The notes beneath the pieces were generated by a model that saw only the letters and a list, made by a program, of their open reading frames with translations, had not been told where the DNA came from and did not search any database. The position numbers and the translations under genes were made by a program. A stretch of 64,000 nucleotides of DNA from Dyella thiooxydans (lineage in GTDB: Bacteria > Pseudomonadota > Gammaproteobacteria > Xanthomonadales > Rhodanobacteraceae). Positions 17,056 through 25,182 of this stretch are shown in pieces; the stretch's first letter is position 1, and the number at the start of each line of letters is the position of its first letter. The DNA lies in contig NZ_CP014841.1 of assembly GCF_001641285.1 (NCBI RefSeq), forward strand, positions 1,736,001 to 1,800,000, written 5' to 3'.

Positions 17056-17428
17056 GCGATGTCTCCTTCGAAGAGGGTCTACCGGTGATGAGGACGGACC
17101 CGGGCAGGCACGCACGACACGGCCGGAACGCCGCGGAAACCCGCCGCATCTCCCGTACCTGACGCCATGCGATGCCCCCCTGGCTGCAGAAATGGAACCG
17201 ACCGCCACCGGAGTCCCGCCGGTCGATGCGGAACGTGCCCTAGCGAGCGTGTTCGTCGGGGCGTTGCGAGCCCCTCCACCGGGTTAGTGCGCGGCGGGAC
17301 CGCGGTCTTGGTCACCCCATCTCAGCCAATATTCAGGCTTCGTTCATTTATTTGGCCTCGGGGTGCGGCAGGCACGACGACGGAACCTCGCGCATCGCGC
17401 GAGGCGGAAGGTCGTCCAGGAGAAGCCC
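17056..17428. promoter_or_regulatory. Intergenic region upstream of tssB; likely T6SS operon promoter region
   Basis: 373 bases with no supported gene. The AT-richer patch at about 17330-17360 stands out from its surroundings and would be a sensible place for a promoter reading leftward into tssB. A perfect hairpin CCTCGCGC-ATC-GCGCGAGG at 17386-17404 follows the sigma factor gene and may end its transcript, though the U-run is weak. The exact promoter elements cannot be assigned by eye. Confidence 0.45.
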
Positions 17429-17998
17429 TCAGCCTTCGAGTTCGCGTTGCAGCCAGGCGCGGGCCAGACGCCACTCGCGCTGCACGGTGGCCGGGGAAAT
17501 ACCCATCGCGGCCCCGATCTGCTCGGCGGTCAGGCCCACGAAGAAACGCATCGACACGATGCTGGCCTGACGCGGATCGATCTGTTCCAGCGCCTCCATG
17601 CACTCCAGCAGCGCGGCGTAGTCGATCTGGTGCGCCAGCGCGCCGGAAATCTCCGACAACTCGATACGGTCGACCGACTGCGGCCGCTTGGACGCCTGTC
17701 GCCGGCGGGCGGAATCGACCAGCACCTCGCGCATGGCGCGGGCGGCCACGCCCAGCAGGTGACCACGGTTCTCCCACTCCGGAGTGCCGCCGCCGCCGAA
17801 CACCTTGAGATAGGCCTCGTTCACTAGCGCGGTGGCGCTGAGCGTGCGCTCGCTGCTGTTCTGGCGGAGCTGGGCGCCGGCCAGTCGGTGCAGGGCGCCG
17901 TACATCTGCCGCAACGCCTCGTCCAGCGCGTCCGGATCGCCGGCCTGTGCCGAATGCAGCAGACGGGTGACTTCGGCTTGCTTTTCCAGCGTATTCAT
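17429..17998 (-). CDS. ECF-type RNA polymerase sigma factor (TIGR02999/Sigma70_ECF-like)
   Basis: 189 residues from the ATG at 17998; a TTG 30 bases upstream is an alternative start. Region 2 is 'AGAQLRQNSSERTLSATALV' to 'NRGHLLGVAARAMREVLVD', region 4 is 'SIVSMRFFVGLTAEQIGAAM' to 'SPATVQREWRLARAWLQREL'. 'SATALVNEAYLKV' and 'AARAMREVLVDSARRR' are typical of the ECF group linked to Ser/Thr kinases. It lies upstream of tssB in the same direction. In Xanthomonas an ECF factor of this kind with a kinase partner is known to drive T6SS expression; by analogy this gene probably controls the cluster. No kinase gene is in the window. Confidence 0.85.
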   Translation of the reverse strand: MNTLEKQAEVTRLLHSAQAGDPDALDEALRQMYGALHRLAGAQLRQNSSERTLSATALVNEAYLKVFGGGGTPEWENRGHLLGVAARAMREVLVDSARRRQASKRPQSVDRIELSEISGALAHQIDYAALLECMEALEQIDPRQASIVSMRFFVGLTAEQIGAAMGISPATVQREWRLARAWLQRELEG

Positions 17999-18439
17999 CG
18001 GTCGATCAATCCGTTCATCGCAAGACAACGCGGGGCTCCGCCCCGCACGAAAACCGGTCCGGAGAAGGCTTCCGGTGCCGGGATGCTCCGCCGGCTCCCG
18101 TGCCGTGCAGCGGCGGGCGCCGACGGCAAACGGGCTGGGGGACGGTCAAGCGCGGACGACGTCCGCTGCGATCCTCCGGACCGACCGGCGCGCGAAGCCG
18201 CGGTCACCGCTTCCAGCGGGATCGGCCCGGACTTGCGGAAATCGCCACCGCCGCGATCGCTCACGGATCCCCCCATCTCCAAAAACAGCCGGCCGAGTAT
18301 ACGCCGCGGCCGACCCGCCTATCCTGCCCCGCACGGGCCTCCGGTTGTGACGGGCATCGGCACGCAGGGTGTCCCGCAGCGGCTATGCTGGGGGACACCC
18401 TTCCCGACCCGGCCGAACCCGGCCCCGCCCGGAGCCCGC
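17999..18439. other. 441-base divergent intergenic region
   Basis: Lies between the minus-strand sigma gene and a plus-strand secreted-protein gene, so it should hold two divergent promoters. A perfect hairpin GCGGGGC-TCC-GCCCCGC is seen at 18030-18046. No supported gene and no confident promoter elements were found. Confidence 0.4.
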
Positions 18440-18961
18440 ATGCATCTGTCCCGCCTCGCCCTGATCGCCACCGCCCTGCTCGCCAGCGGCCCGTTGTTCG
18501 CCACCGACGTCACCATGGCCAATGGCACCGTTTCCTTCAGCACCCCGGACAACTGGATCGGGATCATGGAGACCCAGGGCGATCCCGAGGTGCGGGTGTT
18601 CCAGGTGCCCGATCCCTCGCCCACCGCACGCAACACGCTCGCCCGCGTCTCGGTGACGGTCAAGCAGGTCGGCGACATGGGCGGCTTCCAGCAGTACGTC
18701 AGCCAGGCCAACTCCAAGGCGCAAGGCCTGCCGGGTTACCAGGCGATCCGCAGCGTCAGCAACACCGGCGGGCCGGACAACGTCCTCTACACCGCCAACG
18801 AGGCCGGCTCGACCATGGCCTACGTGGAGCACTACTGGTACCGCGATGGTCATGCGATCCAGCTGCGCTGCCTGCGTCCGGCGTCCACCCAGGCCGGTGC
18901 GGCCTGGCAGGCGGCGTTCGACAAGGGCTGCCAGGGGATCGCCGACCGGCTGGGGAAATAG
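18440..18961 (+). CDS. Small secreted protein of unknown function
   Basis: 173 residues. GGAG lies 6 bases before the ATG at 18440. The N-terminus MHLSRLALIATALLASGPLF with an 'LFA-TD' cleavage site is a clear Sec signal peptide, so the protein is periplasmic or secreted. The mature part has a conserved-looking 'VSFSTPDNWIGIMETQGDPE' and ends with a pair of Cys (in 'LRCLRP' and 'KGCQGI') that could form a disulfide. I do not recognise a family with certainty. It is followed 46 bases later by kynU on the same strand but has no obvious link to it. Confidence 0.75.
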   Translation: MHLSRLALIATALLASGPLFATDVTMANGTVSFSTPDNWIGIMETQGDPEVRVFQVPDPSPTARNTLARVSVTVKQVGDMGGFQQYVSQANSKAQGLPGYQAIRSVSNTGGPDNVLYTANEAGSTMAYVEHYWYRDGHAIQLRCLRPASTQAGAAWQAAFDKGCQGIADRLGK

Positions 18962-19007
18962 GCGTTGACGCGGTAACCTTCGGGGCTGTTTTTGCCGGAA
19001 CCGCGTC

Positions 19008-20288
19008 ATGCCCCCCACCTACGAAGCCACGTCCGCCTGGGCACAGGCACAGGATGCCGCCGACCCGCTGGCCGGCTTCCGCGACGAATTCCTGATCCCG
19101 CCGCACGAGGGCCGCGACGGCCGCTATTTCTGTGGCAACTCGCTCGGCCTGCAGCCGCGCGCCGTGCGCCCGGCGCTCAGCGCCGAACTGGACTACTGGG
19201 GCGAGTTGGCGGTCGAAGGCCACTTCAAGGGCCGCGCGCCCTGGCTGAACTATGAGGACTACCTGCGCGACAACCTCGCCGCGCTGGTCGGCGCCAAGCC
19301 GATCGAGGTCGTCGCGATGAACACCCTGGGCGTGAACCTGCACCTGATGATGGTCAGCTTCTACCGCCCCACCGCCGAACGCCCGGCGATCCTGATCGAG
19401 GCCGGCGCCTTCCCCACCGACCGTTATGCGGTGGAATCGCAGATCCGCTACCACGGCTTCGATCCGGCCGACGCACTGATCGAGCTGGAGGGGGACGGCC
19501 CCCACGGCACGCTGTCGATGGCCGCCATCGAGCGGGCCCTGGCCGAGCACGGACATCGCGTCGCGCTGGTGCTGCTGCCCGGCATCCAGTACCGCACCGG
19601 TCAGGCGTTCGACTTCAAGGCGATCACCGCGCTGGCGCACGCGCGCGGCTGCACGGTGGGCTTCGACCTGGCCCACGCGGTGGGCAACCTGCCGCTGGCG
19701 CTGCACGACAGCGGCATGGATTTCGCCGTGTGGTGCCATTACAAGTACGTCAACTCCGGCCCCGGCGCCGTCGGCGGAGTGTTCGTGCACGAGCGTCATG
19801 CCACCGCCGAACTTCCGCGCTTCCACGGCTGGTGGGGCAATCGCCGCGACAACCGCTTCCAGATGGCGCCGACCTTCGATCCCACCCCGGGCGCGGAAGG
19901 CTGGCAGCTGTCGAATCCGCCGATCCTGGCGATGGTGCCGCTGCGCATCTCGCTGGAGATCTTCCACCGTGCCGGCATGGACCGGCTGCGCGCCAAGTCG
20001 CTGCAGCTCACCGGCTATCTGGAGTGGCTGGTGAACTCGCAGCTGGCCGACCTGCTGGAGATCATCACGCCAGCCGATCCGACGCAGCGTGGCGCCCAGT
20101 TGTCGATCCGCGTGCGAGGCGGGCGCGAGCGCGGCCGCGCGCTGTTCGATTACCTGGTCGATCAGGGCATCATCGGCGACTGGCGCGAGCCCGACGTCAT
20201 CCGCATCTCGCCGGCGCCGCTGTACAACCGCTTCGCCGACTGCCTCGCCTTCGCCGAGGCCGTGCGGGCGTGGAGCGACGCGGGCTGA
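19008..20288 (+). CDS. kynU: Kynureninase
   Basis: 426 residues, full length. A fold-type I PLP enzyme with the kynureninase start 'FCGNSLGLQPRAVRPALSAE', the PLP lysine in 'WCHYKYVNSGPGAVGG' (Lys246) and 'FDLAHAVGN'. It cleaves kynurenine to anthranilate and 3-hydroxykynurenine to 3-hydroxyanthranilate plus alanine. Other genes of the tryptophan-to-quinolinate route are not in the window, so whether it serves NAD synthesis (as in xanthomonads) or tryptophan breakdown cannot be told here. Confidence 0.95.
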   Translation: MPPTYEATSAWAQAQDAADPLAGFRDEFLIPPHEGRDGRYFCGNSLGLQPRAVRPALSAELDYWGELAVEGHFKGRAPWLNYEDYLRDNLAALVGAKPIEVVAMNTLGVNLHLMMVSFYRPTAERPAILIEAGAFPTDRYAVESQIRYHGFDPADALIELEGDGPHGTLSMAAIERALAEHGHRVALVLLPGIQYRTGQAFDFKAITALAHARGCTVGFDLAHAVGNLPLALHDSGMDFAVWCHYKYVNSGPGAVGGVFVHERHATAELPRFHGWWGNRRDNRFQMAPTFDPTPGAEGWQLSNPPILAMVPLRISLEIFHRAGMDRLRAKSLQLTGYLEWLVNSQLADLLEIITPADPTQRGAQLSIRVRGGRERGRALFDYLVDQGIIGDWREPDVIRISPAPLYNRFADCLAFAEAVRAWSDAG

Positions 20289-20437
20289 ATCGACGCGGGG
20301 ACGTACGGCAGTATGGACGTCCCGCCAGCAGGAACATCGCAGGAACGTGCAGGGATGCAGGCAGGGAGGCACACCGTACCGGTGCCGGTTACCATCGGGA
20401 ACCGGCACCCCGTCCCCACCACCTTCCGGAGCCACCG

Positions 20438-22210
20438 ATGCGAAACACCTTGATCCACGGCCTGGCGGCGGCCCTGCTGCTGGCCGCGCCGCTGGCCTGG
20501 GGCCAGTCCGCCGCCGTGCAGGACAACATCCCCAAGCAGGCGCTCGACGCCACCGCCGCCCCGACCACCCTGGCCGACCTGTCGAAAGACCAGCCGGTCA
20601 CCGCGAAGCACGCGATGGTCGTCTCGGCCCAGCACCTGGCTACCCAAGTCGGCGTGGACATCCTCAAGCGCGGCGGCAATGCCGTGGACGCTGCGGTCGC
20701 GGTGGGCTACGCACTGGCGGTGGTGCATCCGTGCTGCGGCAACATCGGCGGCGGCGGCTTCATGCTGATCCACCTGGCGCACGGCAAGGACGTGTTCCTC
20801 GACTTCCGCGAGAAGGCCCCGCTGAAGGCCGGCCCGACCCTCTTCCAGGACGACAAGGGCAACGTGGTCCCGGGCAAGAGCACCGGCACCTATCTCGGCG
20901 TGGGCGTGCCCGGCACCGTGATGGGCATGGACGAGGCGCTGAGGAAGTACGGCCACCTCTCGCGCCAGCAGGTGATCGCCCCGGCGATCAAGCTGGCGAA
21001 GCAGGGCTTCGTGCTGCAGCAGGGTGACGTGAACATCCTCGGCGAGCGCACCAAGGACTTCCAGAAGTACCCGAACGTCGGCGCGATCTTCCTGAAGAAC
21101 GGCCAGCCGTACCAGGTCGGCGACCGCCTGGTGCAGCCACAGCTTGCCAAGACCCTCGAGGAGATCAGCAAGGGCGGCACCCAGGCCTTCTACCACGGCG
21201 ACATCGCGCGCCGGGTGGTGGCCGCCAGCGAGGCCAACGGCGGCCTGCTGACGATGAAGGACTTCGCCGATTACACGGTGAAATGGGATAACCCGATCAA
21301 GTGCGGCTACCGCGGCTACACCGTGGTCTCCGATCCACCGCCCAGCTCCGGCGGCGTCACCGTGTGCCAGATCCTCAAACTGCTCGAACCCTATCCGCTG
21401 AAGGACTGGGGCTACGGCTCGGCCCGCGCCCTGCACTTCACCATCGAGGCCGAGCGCCGCGCCTTCGCCGACCGCAACAATTACCTCGGCGACCCGGCCT
21501 TCGTGAAGAACCCGATCGACACGCTGCTCTCGGACAAGCACATCGACCAGCTGCGAGCGACCATCGACCCGGACAAGGCCACGCCGTCCACCGAGGTCAA
21601 GGGCAGCCTCGGCGCCACCGAGGGCATGGACACCACCAGCTACGCCGTGGTCGACAAGGACGGCAACGCGGTGTCGGTGACCTACACCATCAACTACCTG
21701 TTCGGCGTCGGCCAGATCGCCGGCGACACCGGCTTCTTCCTCAACAACGAGATGGACGACTTCACCTCCAAGCCCGGCGTACCGAACACCTTCGGCCTGG
21801 TGCAGGGCAAGGCGAACCAGGTGGAGGGCGGCAAGCGCCCGCTGAGTTCGATGTCGCCGAGCATCGTGCTGAAGGACGGCAAGCTGTTCATGGTCACCGG
21901 CAGTCCCGGCGGCTCGACCATCATCACCACGGTGATGCAGAGCATCACCAACGTGATCGACTACGGCATGAACATGCAGCAGGCGGTGAACGCCCCGCGC
22001 ATGCATCACCAGTGGTATCCCGACGCGGTGATCTACGAGCCGGGCCTGTTCACCGACGCGGTGAAGAAGGAACTGGAGGGCATGGGCTACAAGTTCAAGC
22101 AGGTGCAGTCCTGGGGCGCCGACGAGGCGATCCTGCGCAGCCCGAAGACCGGCCTGCTGGAAGGCGCCAACGATCGTCGCCGCCCGTCGGGACTGGCCGC
22201 CGGCTACTGA
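20438..22210 (+). CDS. ggt: Gamma-glutamyltranspeptidase (periplasmic)
   Basis: 590 residues with a signal peptide (first ~22 residues, ending AWG-QS). It is made as a proenzyme that cleaves itself before Thr399 in 'GMDTTSYAVVDKDGNAVSVT', giving large and small subunits; Thr399 is then the catalytic nucleophile. 'KRPLSSMSPSIV' and 'GSPGGSTIITTVMQ' are the gamma-glutamyl binding motifs of the small subunit. It hydrolyses glutathione and other gamma-glutamyl compounds in the periplasm. It ends just before a strong terminator. Confidence 0.96.
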   Translation: MRNTLIHGLAAALLLAAPLAWGQSAAVQDNIPKQALDATAAPTTLADLSKDQPVTAKHAMVVSAQHLATQVGVDILKRGGNAVDAAVAVGYALAVVHPCCGNIGGGGFMLIHLAHGKDVFLDFREKAPLKAGPTLFQDDKGNVVPGKSTGTYLGVGVPGTVMGMDEALRKYGHLSRQQVIAPAIKLAKQGFVLQQGDVNILGERTKDFQKYPNVGAIFLKNGQPYQVGDRLVQPQLAKTLEEISKGGTQAFYHGDIARRVVAASEANGGLLTMKDFADYTVKWDNPIKCGYRGYTVVSDPPPSSGGVTVCQILKLLEPYPLKDWGYGSARALHFTIEAERRAFADRNNYLGDPAFVKNPIDTLLSDKHIDQLRATIDPDKATPSTEVKGSLGATEGMDTTSYAVVDKDGNAVSVTYTINYLFGVGQIAGDTGFFLNNEMDDFTSKPGVPNTFGLVQGKANQVEGGKRPLSSMSPSIVLKDGKLFMVTGSPGGSTIITTVMQSITNVIDYGMNMQQAVNAPRMHHQWYPDAVIYEPGLFTDAVKKELEGMGYKFKQVQSWGADEAILRSPKTGLLEGANDRRRPSGLAAGY

Positions 22211-22230
22211 TCCGGCCGCTCATCGAAAAA

Positions 22231-22260
22231 AAACAGGGCGCCCGATCGGACGCCCTGTTT
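22231..22260. terminator. Bidirectional intrinsic terminator after ggt
   Basis: AAACAGGGCG at 22231-22240 and CGCCCTGTTT at 22251-22260 form a perfect 10-bp stem with a 10-base loop, with a run of A's before and T's in the 3' arm. It lies 20 bases after the ggt stop. Confidence 0.85.
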
Positions 22261-22261
22261 C

Positions 22262-22353
22262 GTAGGAGCGCACCCTGTGCGCGACTGCTCTCCGTTGCAT
22301 GGCCACTCCCTGTCACACGGCCGAAGGCGGTCGCGCACAAGGTGCGCTCCTAC
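22262..22353. repeat. REP element pair (GTAGGAGCGCAC type), copy 1 of duplicated segment
   Basis: GTAGGAGCGCACCCTGTGCG at the left and its inverted partner ending GGTGCGCTCCTAC at the right enclose about 45 bases. Each arm also contains its own small palindrome, as in bacterial REP/BIME elements. Together with the following proA fragment it is nearly identical to 22509-22690. Confidence 0.85.
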
Positions 22354-22362
22354 GATGCGGCG

Positions 22363-22443
22363 TCAGCGGCTGCGGCTTTCCGCGTGCCGCACCTGCCCTT
22401 CCCCATGCACCACGAAGCGCTCGATGGTGAGCGACTCGGCGCC
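22363..22443 (-). pseudogene. Duplicated remnant of the proA 3' end
   Basis: On the minus strand this stretch reads [20 protein letters not shown] plus AESRSR and a stop, against [20 protein letters not shown] plus HPESRTR in the true proA end: 26 codons with a few substitutions. It sits exactly 247 bases from the corresponding proA bases, and the adjoining REP pair has the same offset. Upstream of 22443 similarity to proA stops abruptly. It is a non-functional fragment left by a local duplication. Confidence 0.85.
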
Positions 22444-22485
22444 AAGTCCCGACTCGCCGCCACCGGAAAAGCACAAAGAACAAGC

Positions 22486-22507
22486 TGCCCTCTCGGGCAC
22501 CCTTTTC
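22486..22507. terminator. Possible terminator between the two REP copies
   Basis: TGCCC-TCTC-GGGCA stem followed by CCCTTTTCC on the plus strand and by GCTTGTTCTTT on the minus strand. It could end the proBA transcript from the right. The stem is short, so the call is moderate. Confidence 0.5.
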
Positions 22508-22508
22508 C

Positions 22509-22600
22509 GTAGGAGCACACCCTGTGCGCGACTGCTCTCCGTCACATGACCACTCTCTGTCACACGGCCGAAGGCGGTCGCGCACAAGGTGCGCTCCTAC
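22509..22600. repeat. REP element pair, copy 2, directly after proA
   Basis: Same inverted pair as at 22262-22353 with few differences (GTAGGAGCACAC in the left arm). It lies 9 bases beyond the proA stop codon and would form a long 3' hairpin on the proBA mRNA. Confidence 0.85.
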
Positions 22601-22609
22601 GATGCGGCG

Positions 22610-23875
22610 TCAGCGGGTGCGGCTTTCCGGGTGCCGTACCTGCCCTTCCCCGCGCACCACGAAGCGCTCGATGGTGAGCGACTCGGCGCCCATCGGGCCG
22701 TAGGCGTGAAGCCGCGTGGTGGAGATGCCGATCTCCGCGCCCAGGCCCAGCTCGCCGCCGTCGGAAAAACGCGAGGAGGCATTGACCATGATCACCGCCG
22801 AACGCAGCGCGTGGACGAAGCGCGCCGCGGTGGCCTCGTTGCGGGTGGCGATCACCTCGGTGTGGTCCGAGCCGTAGCGGCGGATGTGGCCGATCGCCTC
22901 GTCCAGGCTGTCGACCACGCGCACCGCGATGATCAGGTCGAGGAACTCGGCGTCGTAGTCGGCCTCGGTGGCCTCGACCATGTCCGCCACCAGCGCGCGG
23001 CTGGCCGCGTCGCCGCGCAGCTCCACACCCTTTGCGCGCAGCGCCTTCGCCGCCCGCGGAAGGAAGTCGGGCGCGATGTCCTTGTGCACCAGCAGGGTCT
23101 CCAGCGCATTGCACACGCCGGTTCGGGTGGTCTTGCCGTCGATCAGCAGGTCCATCGCCAGGTCCGGATCGGCCTCGCGATCCACATACAGGTGGCACAC
23201 GCCCTTGTAGTGCTTGATCACCGGCACGCGTGCATGCTCGGTGACGAAGCGGATCAGCCCCTCGCCGCCGCGCGGGATCGCCAGGTCGACGATGTCGCTG
23301 AGCTGCAGCAGCTCGACCATCGCTTCACGGCGCAGGTCGTCCATGATGGTAAGCACCTCGCGTGGCACGCCGTGCCTGTCCATCGCCTCATGCAGGGCCG
23401 CGGCGATCGCCAGGTTGGAATACAAGGCCTCGGAACCTCCGCGCAGGATCACCGCGTTACCGGCCTTCATGCACAGCGCAGCAGCGTCGGCGGTCACGTT
23501 CGGGCGCGCTTCGTAGATCATCGCCACCACGCCGAGCGGAATGCGCACACGTTCGATCGCCAGGCCGTTCGGACGCGTCTCGCGGCGGGTCACCTCGCCG
23601 ACCACATCGGGCAGGTCGGCGACTTCGCGCACGGCGTTGGCGATCGCCGCCACACGGCCGGCGTCCAGCTTCAGCCGATCCAGCATCGCACCCTGCACGC
23701 CCTTGTCGGAGGCGCCAGCCATGTCCTTCGCGTTGGCGGTGAGGATCGCGTCGGCATGCGCGTCGACCGCCTCGGCCATGTCGCGCAACAGCGCGCGGCG
23801 GGCCTCGGCGTCCAGCGTGGCAATCGCCGGGGCGGCGTCGCGGCAGGCCAGGGCGCGGGTTCGGATATCGCTCAT
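22610..23875 (-). CDS. proA: Glutamate-5-semialdehyde dehydrogenase (gamma-glutamyl phosphate reductase)
   Basis: 421 residues, full length. ALDH-superfamily reductase with the catalytic Cys255 in '[17 protein letters not shown]' and the family segments '[20 protein letters not shown]' and '[11 protein letters not shown]'. It reduces gamma-glutamyl phosphate with NADPH to glutamate 5-semialdehyde in proline synthesis, acting with ProB. It starts 2 bases after the proB1 stop, so the two are coupled. It is the last gene of the arginine/proline operon; the end of the gene has been duplicated downstream. Confidence 0.97.
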   Translation of the reverse strand: MSDIRTRALACRDAAPAIATLDAEARRALLRDMAEAVDAHADAILTANAKDMAGASDKGVQGAMLDRLKLDAGRVAAIANAVREVADLPDVVGEVTRRETRPNGLAIERVRIPLGVVAMIYEARPNVTADAAALCMKAGNAVILRGGSEALYSNLAIAAALHEAMDRHGVPREVLTIMDDLRREAMVELLQLSDIVDLAIPRGGEGLIRFVTEHARVPVIKHYKGVCHLYVDREADPDLAMDLLIDGKTTRTGVCNALETLLVHKDIAPDFLPRAAKALRAKGVELRGDAASRALVADMVEATEADYDAEFLDLIIAVRVVDSLDEAIGHIRRYGSDHTEVIATRNEATAARFVHALRSAVIMVNASSRFSDGGELGLGAEIGISTTRLHAYGPMGAESLTIERFVVRGEGQVRHPESRTR

Positions 23876-23877
23876 GC

Positions 23878-25056
23878 TCAGATGTCTCCTGTGGTCAGGT
23901 CCAGCTCGCGCACCAGGGCGAGGTCGTCGCGATGCACGACGTTCTCGCCGAAGCTGTAGCCGAGCCGGGTCTTGATCTCGCGCGTGTGGCTGCGCGCGAT
24001 GCGGTTGATTTCCATGGCGCTGTACTGGCTGATGCCGCGCGCGAAGGACTGCAGCGAGCCGTTTTCCCCCGGGCCGACAATCTCCACCATGTCGCCACGC
24101 TGGAACTCGCCCTCGGCCGCAAGGATGCCCTTGGGCAGCAGCGAGGCGCCTTCCTCGTTCAGCGCGCGCATCGCCCCGGCGTCCACCTCGATGTGCCCGG
24201 GCACCGCCGGCACGTGTCGCAGCCAGTACTTGCGCGCCTGCAGGCGGGTGGCCTTGGTGCGCAGCAGGGTGCCGTGCAGCAGGTCGCGCGAGAGCAGGCT
24301 CACCACCTCGCTGTCGCGGCCGTTGAAAAGGATCGTTTCGATGCCGGCGGCGCCGGCCTTCTCCGCCGCCTCCAGCTTGGTGCGCATGCCGCCAGTACCC
24401 ACCGAGCTTCCGGCCGCGCCCGCCATCGCCATGATCTCGGGGGTGAGCTCAGGCACTTCGTTCACCGGCTCGGCGCCCGGATTGCTGCGCGGGTCGGCGG
24501 TGTACAGGCCGTCGATATCGGTGGCGATCAACAGCATGTCCGCGTCGACCAGCGCGGCGATGATCGCGGCGAGGTTGTCGTTGTCGCCCAGGGTGAGTTC
24601 GTCCACCGCAACCGTGTCGTTCTCGTTCACCACCGGCATCACGCGATGGTGCAGCAGTTCGCTCAGGGTGGCACGCGCATTGAGATAGCGGCGCCGGTTG
24701 CGCAGGTCGTCGTGGGTCAGCAGCACCTGCGCCAGCGGGATGTCGAGCAGCCGCTGCCACAGGCCGACGGTCTGGGTCTGGCCCAGCGCCGCCATCGCCT
24801 GGCGCGCGGCCTGGCTGGCATCTTCCTCGCCCGCGTGGTCCTTCAGCACCACGCGTCCGGCAGCCACCGCACCGGAGGAAACCAGCACGATCTCGCGCCC
24901 GGACGCGTGGCAGGACGCGATGAACTGCGCCAGCCCCAGCGCATAGCGCGTGCTGAGCCCGCCACCGTCGGCGGCGATCAGGCTGCTGCCCACCTTGAGT
25001 ACGGCACGCCGCCACGGCGGCACGGACTGCTGTCGAAAGGCCCTGAGTTGGGTCAT
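23878..25056 (-). CDS. proB: Glutamate 5-kinase (copy 1, next to proA)
   Basis: 392 residues from the ATG at 25056, preceded by GGAGG; an ATG 18 bases upstream is less likely. Amino-acid-kinase domain with '[18 protein letters not shown]', '[11 protein letters not shown]', '[13 protein letters not shown]' and '[15 protein letters not shown]', then a C-terminal PUA domain ('[20 protein letters not shown]', from about 275). It phosphorylates glutamate as the first step of proline synthesis and is normally proline-inhibited. It is coupled to proA and is separated by a 126-base regulatory-looking gap from a second glutamate kinase. Confidence 0.96.
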   Translation of the reverse strand: MTQLRAFRQQSVPPWRRAVLKVGSSLIAADGGGLSTRYALGLAQFIASCHASGREIVLVSSGAVAAGRVVLKDHAGEEDASQAARQAMAALGQTQTVGLWQRLLDIPLAQVLLTHDDLRNRRRYLNARATLSELLHHRVMPVVNENDTVAVDELTLGDNDNLAAIIAALVDADMLLIATDIDGLYTADPRSNPGAEPVNEVPELTPEIMAMAGAAGSSVGTGGMRTKLEAAEKAGAAGIETILFNGRDSEVVSLLSRDLLHGTLLRTKATRLQARKYWLRHVPAVPGHIEVDAGAMRALNEEGASLLPKGILAAEGEFQRGDMVEIVGPGENGSLQSFARGISQYSAMEINRIARSHTREIKTRLGYSFGENVVHRDDLALVRELDLTTGDI

Positions 25057-25141
25057 GTCCCCGGCATCCTCCATCGGTACAACCCTTAGAGGGTCTGGGC
25101 AGGTTCCGGCATTTCAACCCATGCGGAACAAATCCACCGAA

Positions 25142-25175
25142 AGACGTCTATTTCACTTGAAACATCTGGACGTCC
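25142..25175. promoter_or_regulatory. Nested palindromes between the two proB genes, candidate operator
   Basis: In an AT-rich 126-base gap: AGACGTCT (25142-25149), TTTCACTTGAAA (25151-25162, dyad) and GGACGTCC (25168-25175). The outer two are perfect 8-bp palindromes with centres 26 bp apart around the central dyad. The arrangement looks like a binding site for a dimeric regulator controlling proB1-proA. The protein is unknown. Confidence 0.5.
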
Positions 25176-25182
25176 AAATGAA

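Noticed and set aside
14306..17149. 947-residue minus-strand frame running through hcp, tssC and tssB
   Set aside because: It is an out-of-frame reading of three known genes; the correct frames give full-length family proteins.
22313..22587. Small minus-strand frames across the REP region read as genes
   Set aside because: They are made of REP sequence and the copied proA tail, with no start signal; kept only as a pseudogene remnant.
25142..25149. AGACGTCT as a MetJ box
   Set aside because: It equals the enterobacterial met box, but the sites are not tandem adjacent and I cannot support a MetJ regulator in this lineage; reported only as an unknown palindromic element.
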